Assembly (NCBI GenBank): GCA_934663645.1
Contig: CAKUKR010000099.1
Coordinates: forward strand, 1 to 6,498
Reading direction: 5' to 3'
DNA length: 6,498 bases
Source: an uncultured Muribaculaceae bacterium
GTDB taxonomy: Bacteria; Bacteroidota; Bacteroidia; Bacteroidales; Muribaculaceae
This document shows, one piece after another, positions 6,327 through 6,498 of this stretch. The notes under the pieces were generated by a model. That model was not told the origin of the DNA, did no database searches, and saw only the letters and a program-made list of their open reading frames with translations. How positions within the stretch are numbered: position 1 is the first letter of the stretch; every line of letters begins with the position of its first letter. The position numbers and the translations under genes were made by a program.

Positions 6327-6349
6327 CGGACACGGCACGCCGTGTCCCT
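6327..6349 (-). repeat. REP-like palindromic element, copy 2 (inverted)
   Basis: A perfect 8-bp stem, GGACACGG (6328-6335) with CCGTGTCC (6340-6347), has a CACG loop. Read on the minus strand, the 23-base unit matches copy 1 at 21 of 23 positions. The two differences are partners in the same stem pair, so the hairpin is kept. The 43-base spacer between the copies contains the direct repeat GTGCAAT (6295-6301 and 6310-6316) and the palindrome ATCAATTGAT (6300-6309). The layout resembles paired REP elements or a small non-autonomous mobile repeat. Confidence 0.85.
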
Positions 6350-6427
6350 ACCTTGCCGCCCCAATCTTACGCAGTCTGCGCATTTTGAAACACCTCCCTG
6401 CGTTGTCCAGTTTGATGTGGCTGTGTG

Positions 6428-6498
6428 TCAGAACCCGGTGTAATTCAGCGGGGTGAGGGCAAGGAGCTGCTGTTTCACCTCATCGCGCACGTTGAGCG
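6428..6498 (-). CDS. purB: C-terminal end of a probable adenylosuccinate lyase (partial)
   Basis: Only 22 whole codons and a TGA stop (6430-6428) are in the window; the gene enters from the right edge. The peptide reads LNVRDEVKQQLLALTPLNYT followed by GF. The closing pattern (short charged helix, then 'L..LTP.NYTG') matches, from memory, the extreme C-terminus of PurB proteins, in which 'K..L..(I/L)TP..Y.G' is typical. PurB acts twice in purine synthesis, releasing fumarate from SAICAR and from adenylosuccinate. The stretch is short, so the reading frame is fairly sure but the identity is tentative. Its stop is 234 bases upstream of the queA start; I see no clear terminator between them. Confidence 0.55.
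   Translation of the reverse strand, partial: LNVRDEVKQQLLALTPLNYTGF

Noticed and set aside
6370..6380. CGCAG-T-CTGCG hairpin as a purB terminator
   Set aside because: The stem is only about four usable pairs, and there is no T-run on the minus strand where purB would need it.

Overview
The window looks like a chromosomal segment of a GC-rich member of the Bacteroidales, possibly Muribaculaceae; the family is a guess from base composition and protein style. The main clues are a Bacteroidetes-type fimbrillin with a C-terminal 'WYLPASGQ' domain, a long (425 aa) QueA, AroA with the Bacteroidetes-like GSSGTALRF variant, a small conserved-looking membrane protein, and a DUF1016-family nuclease. 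Gene starts carry little Shine-Dalgarno signal, as is usual for this phylum.

Layout, left to right. Positions 1-1896 (+) hold the 3' part of a fimbrillin-family surface protein gene, ended by a clear intrinsic terminator at 1960-1993. All other genes are on the minus strand. Read in their own direction they are: the last 22 whole codons of a gene that is probably purB (6498-6428); a 234-base gap with a pair of inverted palindromic elements; then a tight cluster of queA (6193-4916), aroA (4919 or 4946-3660), a 142-residue membrane-anchored protein (3648-3220) and a DUF1016/PDDEXK-type nuclease gene (3214-2156). Gaps inside the cluster are 11 bases or less, and aroA overlaps queA, so they are probably co-transcribed. 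The cluster converges on the fimbrillin gene.

queA (queuosine tRNA modification) and aroA (the chorismate pathway) are core metabolic genes. The DUF1016 gene at the distal end has visibly lower GC and looks like an acquired passenger.

The main points of interest are these. (1) An in-frame amber codon at 3134-3136 splits the DUF1016 gene 26 codons after its likely start. (2) The same gene contains a perfect 28-base palindrome (2901-2928) and a perfect 11-bp-stem inverted repeat (2791-2817). (3) Two 23-base palindromic elements upstream of queA are inverted copies that differ only at one base pair, and the change is compensated. (4) An AT-rich tract of about 450 bases lies inside the otherwise GC-rich fimbrillin gene. 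I saw no CRISPR array, rRNA or tRNA, and no complete insertion sequence.
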